Assembly: GCA_015680685.1 (NCBI GenBank)
Contig: MNCI01006545.1
Span: forward strand, 68,428-132,427
Direction of reading: 5' to 3'
DNA length: 64,000 nt
From: Gnetum montanum
Taxonomy: Eukaryota > Streptophyta > Gnetopsida > Gnetales > Gnetaceae
Shown piece after piece: positions 42,480 to 54,269 of this stretch. Position 1 is the stretch's first letter; the number at the start of each line of letters is the position of its first letter. The notes below the pieces were generated by a model that saw nothing but the letters and a program-made list of their open reading frames with translations, had not been told where the DNA came from and searched no databases. Both the position numbers and the translations under genes were made by a program.

Positions 42480-43668
42480 ACTATTACTTAAAAGGACACT
42501 GTACGTAAATGATAAAAATAGTATGTCATAGTAGGAAATCACACATTATGTCAATGGTCCTACGATAGTGTATTGTTAAAATGCTTGGGTAGAGCTAAAG
42601 CCAGAATAGTCCTAGAGAAGGTTCATGAGGGTATTTGTGGAGGATAGATAGGACCTAGAGCTATGGTCACTAAGATTAGATGATTAGGTTATTATTGGTC
42701 TTATATGGAAAATGACTATCTACAAAAGGTCAAAGCCTATGACACATGGTGATGGCATAGCAATCTCGTACACATACTACCAATTGAGTTGCACACTACT
42801 TAGATTACTTGGCCATTTCAATAATTGGGGTTGGATATCATTGGACCTATAATGCCCAAGTCTTTTGTAATGCATAAATTCATCATCACTACAAATGAAT
42901 ACTTTACCAAGTGGGTTGAGGCTATTCCCCTAAGGAAGAAAACATCTAAATAAGCCTACAGATTCATTCTTGACAATATAGTAGCCCATTTTGGTGTACC
43001 TATGATCATAGTCATAGACAATGGACCATAGTTTAGTAGCTAAGAAATGGAAAATTTCTATCATGACCTAGGCATTAGGCACTCTTTCTCATCACCTTAT
43101 TACCCTCAAGTTAATGGACAAGTTGAAACAAGAAATAAGGCCATCATCAACTTACTGAAGAAAATGCTAAGCAATAGTAAATGCAAGTGGCATGAGTGAC
43201 TTGTCCATGCACTTTGGGCCTACCGAACAACATGTCATACTGCAACGAGCGTAACCCCATATAGCCTTATTTATGATTCTAGAACTATTTTACCTATTGA
43301 ATTACATGTATCATTACTTCAAGTGGCCTTGTCCAACTTCATCAATGATGAATAGAATAAGGAGTTATGTACCATGGACCTAGACTCAATGGAGGAGCAA
43401 TGTGTGCAAGCACTTATCCATGTCGAGTAGTATCAAGAAAGGTAGAAGTAGCAACACCATCATGACTTGACCAAGTGTAAGATTAAGGAAAGTGACTTGG
43501 TCCTCAAAGCTAACCATGAACATGCAAAAAAATTCTTAGCTAACTAGAAAGGACATTTCTTAGTCACTAAAGCCTATGACAATGATGAATTTAGAATAGT
43601 AGACATGGATGGAAATGAGTTGGCTAATCTGATCAATCATTCCTATCTAAAGTCATATTACATGTAGC
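42480..43668 (+). pseudogene. E3 integrase
   Basis: Zinc-binding remnant HEGICGG..GPRAMVTKIR.LGYYW (about 42,630-42,700) with the CC pair degraded. Core: GLDIIGPIMPK (first Asp, about 42,833), WVEAIPLRKKTSK, FGVPMIIVIDNGPxFSS (second Asp, about 43,015), NGQVETRNKAIINLLKKML (Glu, about 43,125), WHExLVHALWAYRTTCHTAT (43,190-43,245). C-terminal: ESDLVLKANHEHAKKFLAN, NHSYLKSYYM then stop at about 43,668. The catalytic triad is recognisable; the frame is interrupted by stops. Confidence 0.9.
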
Positions 43669-43708
43669 TGACTACAACCAATAAGCAAGCCTACTTTCCA
43701 GGTCTTAC

Positions 43709-43830
43709 TAGGGCCTAAAACTAGTGCAACCATGTTTTGCTAGGGCCTAAAACTAGTGCAACCTTGGCTTGCCAAGATATTAAATTGGCAACATGGTTTT
43801 CTAAGACCTTAAACTAGCACCATGACCTAC
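43709..43830. repeat. Post-pol TAGGGCCTAAAACTAGTG repeat
   Basis: TAGGGCCTAAAACTAGTGCA occurs at 43,709 and 43,741 (32 bp apart), with a looser TAAGACCTTAAACTAGCACC at 43,802. It starts about 40 bp after the integrase stop and matches the repeat at 4,330-4,520 in E1 (read on minus). Confidence 0.85.
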
Positions 43831-45020
43831 CAAGGATTCAAATACATAATATGACCTAGTAGGGACTTGAAATGACAACAATTGTAAACTTTGATGGCTA
43901 GATTTTCTAAGCTATTCTACATGGACTTATGTATTTTGTTGTAACAACATGATTTCTTTGCTTGGTTTTTTTGTGCTCTTAGAGTTATGCTTATAAGATG
44001 AAGCCTAGAGTCATTGTGGAGGTACAACTCATCATGGAAGCAAGTTACCATGTGACCTCGATGTGCAAGATTTAGTGAGTTTGTCTTGCCATGTCAAGAG
44101 CACTTTTTCCATCTCATTTCCATTACCATTCCCTTGAGCCCAACTTGGTAGCCTGGTTATAACCTTCCTTACCTTGGATGATAACATTGACTAATGTTTG
44201 ACACTCATACATATATGTTCATATGAAATCTCTTTGTAATGCTCCACCATTAAGTTCAATTAATGTAAATACTTCATTTAATGGGAAAACATCTATTCCA
44301 TCAAGTTTAACACATCTCACTTGATGGGAAAACTAAATTAAAACTAGTTTTGGCAAAGAAGCCCAAGGAAGGTTTCACCCCATGAAAATAAAGAAAAAAA
44401 TGGGAGAAGTAAATTGCCAAGAAGTTGAATGGCCAATGAAGCCTAAAAGATAGATCAATGGCTCTAAACATACAAGAGGAGAAGCCTAGTAGCCAAAGAA
44501 ATCTTGGAGTGGGGTGTTGGTTCCTCAAATGCATTTGCCAAGTAAACCATACCTCAAAGTATGAAGTGCCAAGGCTTATTGATCAACCACTATGTCTATG
44601 CCATACCATGGCCATGATGTCAATAATTGGGATGCATTATTAACCACCATGAACATTTCCCTATGACCTCACTATTGTTTCACCATTGTAAACTTCTCCC
44701 ATCATTACAAACACTCTTAGACATGATTCAACACTATTGAATTAAGTGTGAAAAGGAAGCATCAGTGATAGACTTGTGGTTGTTTTTTGTATTCTTTGTT
44801 GATGTCTCTTAGGTCAATCCTCCAGAAATCAACAAAGAGGGACCGATGAAACACCATCAAATTTCATGTTGCAATCTTCATTTCCCAACTTAGGGTAAGG
44901 ATTTATTGGAAATGTGAGAAATGTGGCCCATGAGCTATAATCTTACATTAGCTTTTTGGAGATAAAAAATTCTTCAAAAGCTATTATTACCTTACTTCCC
45001 AAGTAAAAATAAGTACCTCA
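43831..45020 (+). other. E3 3' region, no recognisable gene
   Basis: AT-rich DNA between the post-pol repeat and the E5 insertion. Short frames such as 44,307-44,534 and 44,458-44,643 have no family features. Probably the 3' untranslated region or LTR of E3; it would continue at 60,041 after E5 is removed. Confidence 0.4.
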
Positions 45021-46196
45021 TGTGGGCCTTTTGGTGTGTCAAAACATTAAGTAAAATGAAATTTTTTTTTATGTTATTGTATTTGTAGGACCAAGATGAG
45101 ATGACAAGGAATGAACTAGTTTAGACAAAAGAAGAGCTCAAAGGAAAATGTCATTCACAAGATCTCAAGTGAACATACAAGAATTCCAAGAATGTGGACA
45201 AGGACCAAATAACTCACAAGTAAAGTTATCATCATTGATGCATGCAAAAGTGTAAGTTTCTGAACAAGGAATGAAGAATTCTTCATGCAAAGGAAAGTGA
45301 AGAAAGACGTCTCCAAGAAATAGTAGAAATCTTGGAAAAATTGAAGGCAACATAGAAGAAGAAATCTTTGAAAAATAATAGACATCTTTCATTAGGTAAA
45401 GATGTCTTTCCCCAAACAAAGAAATATTCATAGAATGTAGGCCAGTTTCAAAAAGACATCTTTCACTGGACAAAGAAATCCTAGAATGAAGGAAAATATA
45501 GAAAGATGTCTTAGCCATGAAGAAGATGTCTTTAATGAATTTTAGCTAGCTATTGCACAAGTTCCAAGATGGATTTGGAAACATGGTAACTATAAGAAGA
45601 CATCATTCTCATTGGGAAATATATAAGCCTTTGTACTATCATTGTGTAATCAATTGTCAATCATTGTAATCATTGTTACTTCTCATTGTATTATCATTTT
45701 TCCATTGTAAAGTGTGCTATGCTTCAAAGTGCAAGGATTAAAAAACTAATTTGCATTCATCCCTTGTAATTTTTGTTCTCCCTTGTTGCCCTATAGGGTT
45801 GATGTACTTCTTGTGGAAATGCATCTTGCTTGAGCTTGTCGGGATCCTATGGGATTGAGTGGTTGTGTAACACCATAATACTTTAGAGTAGAGCTCAAGA
45901 TTATAAAGGTTGTAGTAGCTTGGAAATCATATTCTAAGCTTGTTAGGGCCTTATGGGGTTGAGTGGTTGGTGCAATGTCACAACACTCCAAAGTGGAGCT
46001 TAGATCTTATATAGGGTGTGGTACCCTTCAAACCACATTTGAGAGTAACAAAGTCTAGAGGTGTGCTTGTGATCTACCCTCTAAGTGTGGACTACCCAAG
46101 TTGGGGAACCATGTTTAATTGGTATGTGTTATTTGTCCAAAGAATTTCAATTTTGGAAGCTTATTCATCCTCCCCTTATAAGTTCAATGATCCTTA
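45021..46196 (+). repeat. 5' LTR of E5
   Basis: TGTGGGCCTTTTGGTG to ATGATCCTTA, 1,176 bp. Matches the 3' LTR pieces in order (for example TTGTAGGACCAAGATGAGATG; GTGTAATCAATTGTCAAT). AGATGTCT/AGACATCT words at 45,300-45,530, and TATATAAG at 45,620-45,627 as the likely TATA box. Confidence 0.9.
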
Positions 46197-46198
46197 AT

Positions 46199-46211
46199 TG
46201 ATATCAGAGCC
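46199..46211 (+). promoter_or_regulatory. Primer-binding site of E5 (tRNA-iMet type)
   Basis: TGATATCAGAGCC follows the LTR by two bases, one change (G to A) from TGGTATCAGAGCC, the usual plant copia PBS. Confidence 0.9.
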
Positions 46212-46250
46212 TGGTCCTCTTCTTTTTTCTCACAACTTCAAGAGTGAACA

Positions 46251-47400
46251 ATGGAAAAAAAATCTTACATAAAGCCATCCACATTTGATATATTTGACTT
46301 CACCTATGGGAAAGCTAAAATGAAAGGGTTCTTTGAATCCATGGAGTTTGAAGTATGGGAGTCAATCCTTGAAGGCCACACTCCACCTATCAACAGCTCT
46401 ACCAACATCATCAAGCCTCAAAATAAGTGGACAAAAGAAGAGAAAGATAAGTTCATATATGGTTCAAAAGCAAAAAATTGTTTATATTGTGCTTTGAATA
46501 AATCTGAATTTAATAGGGTAGTAAGATGTAAAAAAACCAAAGAAATTTGGAAAACCTTAGAAGCTACTTATGAAGGAACCTCTATTGTTAAGAAATCTAA
46601 GTTGTTAGTTTTACAAAGTGAATATGATAAGATCAAAATAAGAGAATGTGAGAAAATCAAAGATTATTTCTCTAGAACCAATGATATTGTTGTAGCTATT
46701 AGAGGAACAAGAAAATATTTGCTTGAAAGTGATGTCATCATAAAAATGATCAAAACTCTATAACTCGTGTTTAGACCAAAGGTCACAGCTATGGAGGAAG
46801 TTAGAAATTTCTCAACTTTGAAATTTGAAGAACTTCAAAGTGCTCTCATTGCTTATGAAATGAATCTCATAAGTGAAGGAGTGATCCAAGAAAGACCTAT
46901 AGCTCTAAATATCACCTCCAAGAGGAAGGAGTTCAATGAGCATGATGAGGGTAGTGAAGTTGAGATTACCTTTCTCTCAAGAAAGCTACAACAATTGCTA
47001 ACAAAAAGAAACAAGGGAGAATTTCAAAGATCCAATATGCTCAAATGGAAAGAAAGAGGTAAAAATATTTTGAATTCTAACTTATATTTCTCTTTCATAG
47101 AATGTTGGGTTTGAAGAGTAAGAGGCCATATGGCCTTCAAATGTTCTAGTGATAGCAAAGTATAGCTAAAGAATAAATCCAATGCTGAGGAATTGAAAAA
47201 GACAAACTTCTATACAAGTTGGGATGATGTTAAGAAAAGTGAAGAAGAAGCATGTAATTCTTCCAAAGATTCACATATCATATGCATGGCACTTATAGAT
47301 GAAAATTCCTCACATATGAATAAAGAAGGTGGTAAGTTTGACAAAAGGTATAATGAATTTAAAGAAGAAATTTTTCTTTTACATTATTTGATTAGGAAGG
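46251..47400 (+). pseudogene. Gag of E5 (copia, UBN2-like)
   Basis: ATG at 46,251 opens a frame of 170 codons (MEKKSYIKPSTFDIFDFTY), ended by one TAA at 46,761, after which the same frame goes on at 46,767. Motifs: GFFESMEFEVWESILEGH, LYCALNKSEFNRVVRCKKTK, IWKTLEATYEGTSIVKKSK, KIRECEKIKDYFSRTNDIVV, LKFEELQSALIAYEMNLIS. The zinc knuckle reads CWVxRVRGHMAFKC (47,104-47,145): the second Cys codon is a stop. Then SDSKV and an acidic C-terminal arm (FYTSWDDVKKSEEEA). About as well preserved as the E2 gag. Copia gag forms the particle; with no pol in the element it could only have moved with help from another copia. Confidence 0.9.
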
Positions 47401-47577
47401 NNNNNNNNNNNNNNNNNNNNNNNNNNNNNNNNNNNNNNNNNNNNNNNNNNNNNNNNNNNNNNNNNNNNNNNNNNNNNNNNNNNNNNNNNNNNNNNNNNNN
47501 NNNNNNNNNNNNNNNNNNNNNNNNNNNNNNNNNNNNNNNNNNNNNNNNNNNNNNNNNNNNNNNNNNNNNNNNNNNNN
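47401..47577. other. Assembly gap (177 N)
   Basis: Run of N inside the E5 internal region, after the gag C-terminal arm. Confidence 1.
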
Positions 47578-48952
47578 TAATGAAAGATAACCTAAGGATG
47601 AAAAGGTACTTCATGATAGGGGACCTCATCTCAAACGCCATTAATCTTCTCTCCTCACCAACAAGCAAGGTAGGTCAAGGTAAGTTTCCATCTCTTTGCT
47701 TGCTAGTTAAATTATAAGTATATGATTTAAGAAGTCCAAAAATATTATGTGTTTTCTAGGTTAAAATTATTATGGAATAATGTTTAAGAGAATTTATTAC
47801 ATTCATATTTGATCTTGATGTAATTGGGCTTATGAAAATATGTAGTGTAGTACTTGTATTGATTTTCTTTGGGTCATTATCTTGTAATATTTTTTTTGTT
47901 TGGTTTTTTTTTCTTGTGTTCAATCTTGTTCAAATTGAACTTCTTGTTATGATATGTTTCCAAGATCATGCCCTTTGGGATATTTTTTCCATAATATAAG
48001 CTTCTAAATATTATATTAATATTACTAATTAGAGATCTTAGTCTTAGTGATTGATCTTATTGTTGACCTAAAATTGTAGTGCTTTTGTAATTTACAATGT
48101 TTACAAGTTGATCTTAAAAGCCCAAGAAGAGATACACATGGGAAGGGGGAGCCTATTCCTCATTATCCATCATCATCTTGGAGGTCACCAATGTAGGGGG
48201 AGTCTTTGGAGACTTCAACCAAGAAATCACAAAATGAGCAAGGATTCATGTCATGCAAGGGGTTGTTATAGTTTTCAAGGTAAAAGTAGGAATAACTCTT
48301 TGTTAAGATGCCTTATAGACATTTTACCATTGTGATATCTCTTTGCTACTATTTAAATGTCTTGTTAAAATCTACTTGATTATTTTTTTGGCATTGAATT
48401 GTTTATATTTGATGTTTACCCTTCTTAATGAGAATTTATTTTTCCAAATGTATCCCTTCTCCCTTGTCATTACCTTCATGATATTTTTATAAGAGTTTAG
48501 TTCTGATGAAATCATGACATATTGGCTTACCTTATGAGTTTATTGGTTCAAAAGATAGGTCATTTAATCCTCAAAAATTGGGTTTTGATATAGGGCAATT
48601 CCTATCTTGTTTTTTTTTAGGTCTTTAAAATTTGTGATAAGAGAATATCTTGAAATATAAGTTTTAATGAGATATTTGACTCAAGTTGATAAAGCCACTT
48701 GCTTCCAAATGTTCTATCTTTGGTCTTTGACATTTAAGTCTATTTTCTCTTAGACATAAAAGTTTTTACTTGGTACTATTTGTATTAGTTGTGGGGTGTT
48801 CTATCTAACCTTGCTTTTGATCGAAAAAGGATAGATCTTTTTGAAATGGAAATTTTTCATTCTCAACATAAAAATTTGATAATTAAGTTTGTATCTTTTC
48901 CCTTGATTTCTCTACTTATGTTATTTCAACATGATATATATTATATATATGT

Positions 48953-48994
<42 letters not shown>

Positions 48995-49810
48995 NACACA
49001 CACACAATTGGTTGTTGTGAGTCCTTTTTGAATTAGTTGTAGCTCCTTGTTTTTGAACTGAAAAGAGAAGATCTCAATGTATTGAGGATATCACTATCCC
49101 ACCTATTTGACATTCAAGGATGAACTGAAGTAAGAGGTACTTATATTTTTATGAAATAATGCAAATAATTGATATTATTTCCTACCAAAATATGAGCAAG
49201 CAAATGATCATTCTTTTTATGGCAAGTATCCATAGTAAAAGTATGCTTTGATCGAAACATCTCTTGAATAGGTTTCCTTAAGATATACTTTCTAGTTCAA
49301 GAATTTAATATTTGGCAAGGTTGATTTCAAATCATGTGATATAGATATAGTTAAGAAGTAGTATTTCTCTACTCTCCTTATCATAAAGATTTATATGCCC
49401 TATTCTTTTGTTGATGTTTTCAAAAGATGGAGAATATTAAAGAACCATGCGATATTCACTACTAATGAATTATTGGTTTAGAGATAGGATACTTAATCTG
49501 CAAGGATTATACTTCACTTTAAGCTTTAAGTTTGAATATGACCTGAAAGGCTTGGATTAGTTCTTGACAAATTAGAGATAGCTCTTCATAGAACTTAGTA
49601 CTGAAAAATTAGGATTCTTGCTTAGGTAACTATTTTTATCTCCTTGGGATTATCAGATGCTATTGATTATGCATATTCTCTGCAATTGTTGCTATTTTAT
49701 GATGTCTCTTTAGAAATAAGTTTACATGATTTATCCTTTTTGATGTTGTTCAAAAAGGGGGAGAGTATGTATGATTCACTAAGTGATTTTCTTAAGTTTT
49801 GAAAATCACC
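47578..49810 (+). other. E5 3' internal region, non-coding
   Basis: About 2.2 kb with no copia pol motif (no DSG protease, no integrase DDE, no YVDD). T-rich and decayed. TTCAAAAAGGGGGAGAG near 49,750 resembles the end of copia internal regions before the 3' LTR. Contains the CA microsatellite. Confidence 0.6.
48932..49006. repeat. (AT)n then (CA)n microsatellite
   Basis: TATATATTATATATATG (48,932-48,952) followed by about 26 CA units (48,954-49,006), with one ambiguous base at 48,995, likely a length uncertainty in the assembly. Confidence 0.95.
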
Positions 49811-49824
49811 AAAAATGGGAAAAT
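49811..49824 (+). promoter_or_regulatory. Polypurine tract of E5
   Basis: AAAAATGGGAAAAT directly before TGTGGACC, the 3' LTR start; the same layout as in E2. Confidence 0.75.
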
Positions 49825-50458
49825 TGTGGACCTTTTAGTGTGTAAAAAAATTAATTAAAATGGAAACAAAGGTTGTATGTATGGTTGTGTCTTATTGTGT
49901 TTGTAGGACCAAGATGAGATGATAAGGAATGAATTGGTTTAGACAAAAGGAGAGCTTAAAGGAAAAGGTTATCTACAAGGTCTCAAGAGAACATACAAGA
50001 ATTCTAAGAATGTGGACAAGGACCAAATAACCCATAAGAAAATTTTTCATCATTAAAGCATGCAGAAGTGCATGGTTATGAACAAGGAATGGAGAGTTTA
50101 TCATGTAAAGGAAAGTGAAGAAAGATGTCTCTAAGAAATAGTAGACTTCTTGGTAGAATTAAAGGCAATGTAGAAGAAGACATCTCTAAAAAACAACACA
50201 TGTCTTTCGTTAGGTTACAATGTTTTTCCCTAGAAAAAGATGTCTTCATAGAATGTAGGCTAGTTTTAGAAAGATGTCTTTTATCAGACAGACATCTTCC
50301 CAGAATGAAGGTAAATATAAAAAGATGTCTTAGCCATGAAGAAGACATATTCCATGAACATTAGCTAGTTGTCGCATGAGTTCCAAGATGGATTTGGAAA
50401 CATGGTGACTATAAGAAGATATCATTTTCATTGGAAAATGTGAAAGCCTTTGTACTAT
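49825..50458 (+). repeat. 3' LTR of E5, first part
   Basis: TGTGGACCTTTTAG to CTTTGTACTAT, matching 45,021-45,648 of the 5' LTR, with AGATGTCT words at 50,120-50,345. Interrupted by E4. ORFs 50,076-50,364 on both strands are repeat shadows. Confidence 0.9.
50454..50458 (+). repeat. TSD of E4, left copy (ACTAT)
   Basis: ACTAT immediately before the left LTR of E4; identical ACTAT at 59,483-59,487. Confidence 0.95.
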
Positions 50459-51308
50459 TGATGAGTAGCAAGGTACCCCTATGCTCAACCATATGAATAT
50501 GAGTGTGTATGCACGATCTGGTCGAACTCCGCAAATGAACAAGTTGTGGCACCTAGAGAGTTATACGTTGATAGCAGTTCACTGTCTTTCCACCTGGACT
50601 AGTATTTTCTTTGTCATGTATGATTTAGTCTAGAGTGAGGTGTATGATGTGATTCCTAATTACCATGCTACTCAAAATAATCTTGATGAAGCTAATGAGC
50701 AACATGAAGTAAAATCTAAGCTAGCCTAAGTGTGATGAGCATTTTTCCTTAATCATCTGTATGCATCTTGGACCTCATGTACTACCTCTAGGATTACCAA
50801 GAACACATTACTTGAGCACCACTAGATACGCTACTAGGTTACCAAGTAGTTACACTTAAATTTTCATGATTAAGATGTACTCATTCTACATTAACAATAG
50901 GAATAGTAAATAATGATATAGAAATATTAACTAAGAAGACAATAAATAATGATGAAAAATTAAATAAGTAAAAGCTAAGTGAATGTTGCAATGATGAAGT
51001 AATCTCGATCTTTATTGCCAACTGTGTGCATGTCCAAGTACATCACACCCAAACAAAGGTTTTGTACAATTACAATCATCACACTACAGGCATGCACCTA
51101 GGAAGGAACTGAAAACTAACTGAAAGTTGAGAAAATGACTCTACTCTAAGACTTTCCACTTCCTCCCTTCCTATGCATCTAAATGTTATATTTATAAGCC
51201 TACATAGTAATCAAAATATCATGTATTCAATATTGTTATCTAGGCTGTGATATCACGTACCCGATATCGAGTATTTGATATCGAGGCTTGGTAAACTGCG
51301 ATTCATCA
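50459..51308 (-). repeat. E4 LTR (left on plus; 3' LTR of the element)
   Basis: TGATGAGTAGCAAGG to GATTCATCA, 850 bp, with TGATGA/TCATCA terminal inverted bases. Its right end holds GATATCAC, CGATATCGAG and TGATATCGAG (51,215-51,290), a cluster of GATATC palindromes. Confidence 0.95.
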
Positions 51309-51320
51309 TACCCCCACAAC
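51309..51320 (-). promoter_or_regulatory. Polypurine tract of E4
   Basis: On minus the sequence reads AGTTGTGGGGGTA and then TGATGAATCG, the LTR start. It shows that the left LTR is the 3' LTR. Confidence 0.8.
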
Positions 51321-51499
51321 TAAATAACAACTTGTTCTCGAGTCAAACAATTAAAATGAGAATGATTTCACTTGATTACATAGTGGATAGGTATGGGATT
51401 ATTGACCAACTATGAATTACTTCATGCCGTAATGTGGAATTAAACAAAAAAAATTGGGACACTAACATAGAGTACAAGAGACAAAATTGTTGGAACTCA

Positions 51500-54260
51500 T
51501 GTGGTTCCTAGTGGTGGTGGCTCCTCCATGGGCCTCTTTCCCTTATCTTATGCTCTAGGCTTTGGAAATGGTTATCTCTAAAGGAGCACCTAAATTTTGT
51601 CCTCTTCAGTTTGGGGATTGTGTGCCATCCATGCTGATGTTCCAATATTTGATGGAGTTGACACCTCCCATGGGCATGACAGTTGCAAAAACATTTGATT
51701 AGCTTTGACATACCAAGCTACAAAAAACTGTTATTCCTCCTCATAGGCTCTAGCTTTATCTCTGTATTCTTGGTAATCTATGAGCCACTAAGCCAAATCT
51801 TTCACAACATCTTTTTTCCCTTAGTAGTTGGTCTTGACCACCTCTAATTTAGAATTTTCTACCTCTAATTTTTGTAGTGTCTTTTTGTGTTTCGTAAATT
51901 CTACTTTATACTTGGTGTAGGTGGTTGCTACCTGCTTCTCCAATTCTATCCTTAGTTGTCTTGCTGTTAACATGGCCAAGTTAGCATACTATAGGTTTTC
52001 CAACTCCACTTAGTGAGATCATGTATCTACAAGTCCTGGCTCTTTAGTTCTACTTGGTGGACGAAGGCATAAGTATCCAATATGGCCCGCTAGTCAGCAT
52101 TCTAAGCATTGAGAGTGTTGATATGAGCTTTGGTCATATGGATTTCTTTCTCAATGATCTACTTGTACATCCCCACCTGATCTCTAAAATTCTCCTTCAG
52201 CTTCTCATGTCTCTTAGCCTTATTCTACCACACACTTATTTCAATGGTCATATTTTGATGGATCATGTGTATCTCCTCCATTAAGAAGGCTCTATTTTTC
52301 TAGCTAAGCAATTCATGTCTAAGTTGATCCTTATTAATTATTCTTGCATTTGCTAGAAATTATCCTTAAGAACATTTTTCTTTTTTTCTATTGTGGTCAA
52401 CTAGATATTTTTAGTGGCAAGGTGTTTATTTTCTTCTTATAAGGCCTTGAGTTCTTTGGCATGTGCATATGTTTGAGCTTATTCTTTTGAAGCATCTCAA
52501 CGAACCTTCTCTTTTTTCTGTACAACCCTTTTATTCCCTTATAATAATTTATTTAGTTACTCCATCTGAAATGACTCTAGCTAGTCTGTTGGGATGAATT
52601 AGGATGGATCTCACTGTGCAGCTTGCAGGGCAACAAACTTTTCTTGGAGTCTTTTCAACTCATCCTTTACATGTTTAACCCTAACCTCCATCATGATCAG
52701 CTTTTCTTTTGTAGAGATGAGGTTTGATTATGTTGCTGTGACATCTTGAGGGATGTCAAACAAGGATGTCATCACTTGTCTTGTTTGTAGCAATCGATCC
52801 AAAACATCCTCATGATTTGTAGGAGTCATCGAGGGACCGACTAAGGTTTGAGCATCACGTGCTCCTGTGAAATCTTCTAGTGGCACAACAAGGACATTTA
52901 ATGATTCTTTGATGTGGTATGTCACGACTTCTACTACTCCTGATACATCCTAGTGTTGCATAACCACTACTGTGGCACCTTCACTAGTTTCTAATTGCAC
53001 TTGAAAAGATGTAGTGTTTCCAGAGATTTGTTGTAACTAGTGTGATTCCCCTCCTATTTGGATAGAAACCTTGTCCTGTGCATGATCAATTAAGATTGTG
53101 GGCTATACAACATCATCAATGATCTTGAAAAGATTTGCTTTATCACAACTTCCCCAACTAATCAATTTAGTGATGGCCTAGATATGGCTCATCGATGATC
53201 GATAGTCCTACAGCGGAGGTGGTAGTTGGTCTTGCTAGCCTATGGGTTGTGTGCTAGGCCCAGTTGTTTGAGGTGTAGTGGGCCCAATTGTCTACTCTTG
53301 CTCAGGCTCCAGTGTCTCACCACCAACATCTTTCCTTGGTGTTGGTGGCTTCAGTAATTCAGCAAATGAGGCATTTTGAGCCTTTCTAGGGATGTCATTG
53401 GTGTACCCCAGAATTCTAGCACATTGACGCAACTTCCCGATTAGGTAGGGAAAAGGCAATGCAAACTTCCCTATCTTACATTCTTCAAACCACCTTAAAA
53501 TTTATTTGAGATATAGATAGGGTAGGTTGGCATCAACCTTGCCCATCAGGATTACACTTCCTTTGTCCACATAGGTGGAAATTTTGTTTAATCCTTCTAT
53601 CAGGAAGAGGTGATAGGTGCCAATTTTAAAATAGATCCTCTCTTCAAGTGTGAGCTCTCCATATGTTTTATCCTCCTTGCCATATGTCCTTTTTAACCAT
53701 ATTTTCCATGCATTAGCATCAGAGCAAGTGGACATGTGAGCAACCTTGGGCCCTGTATTCAGAAGGTTCAGAACTTTTGAAATGTCCTTGGCAAAGAAAT
53801 TGACTGAAATCCCACCAATATCAGTGGTGGTGCCTTCTTTCTTGTTATGCCAAAATTGGTACATCTCCCCTAAGTACCAATCTTCACTCTCTAAGAGAAC
53901 AAGCCATAGTGGAGATCCTTTGAGTTGATCTCTAACTAAATCAGGGGAAAGTTTGGTAAAGGATCCAAAGTTGAGTTCTACTATCACTCTAGTTGATGTG
54001 GACCTTTCCCGAATTTCCTAAATGCATTTTGGAGACAACATGAGATGTTGTCCCTATTTAGGTACCTTACCTTCTCCACCTTATACATGCCTAGATTCTG
54101 TAGTAACAAGAGGTTCTTGATGAATGCTGAATGATTGTGCCTCCTACTCTACATGTTCTATGGGAGGTGCTTGACTTCTGTCTCTCCTTGGTCATTTGGA
54201 TGCACCCTGAGAGGGTCCTCCCTATTGTCCTCATTTAGGGACCATCTGCAATCACACAGG
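51500..54260 (-). pseudogene. E4 second ORF (PF20167-like globular domain plus coiled coil)
   Basis: Best preserved at 53,987-53,502 (161 codons). Motifs: GEMYQFWHNKKEGTTTDIGG, ISVNFFAKDISKVLNLL, ANAWKIWLKRTYG, LTLEERIYFKIGTYHLFLIE, YVDKGSVILMGKVDANLPY, and after a stop ALPFPYLIGKLRQCARILGY (about 53,450). The order 'FyxN..VxGxxVxFxxxxI..L / W / L..xxR..xxxxxHLxL / FPyLIxxLcxxxGi' fits the plant 'putative plant transposon protein' family (PF20167). Downstream: Pro-rich linker, then a coiled-coil-like tail (VKDELKRLQEKFVALQA; about 52,670) to about 51,500, with many stops. It follows gag in sense, where pol would be expected. Function unknown. Confidence 0.6.
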
Positions 54261-54269
54261 ATCAACTAT

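Larger units (their letters stand above)
40255..43668 (+). mobile_element. E3: Tat-type Ty3/gypsy pol
   Basis: Pol in the order RT, RNase H, extra RNase H, integrase, which with the second (archaeal-like) RNase H is diagnostic of the Tat lineage. No gag or protease lies upstream within reach. Flanked upstream by the 192-bp array and downstream by the TAGGGCCTAAAACTAG repeat. Probably the source type for E1-like gag-pro elements. Confidence 0.8.

Noticed and set aside
45155-45518. Antisense ORFs of 76 and 117 codons
   Set aside because: They lie inside the E5 LTR U3 and reflect AGATGTCT repeats; the 3' LTR shows similar shadows at 50,076-50,348.
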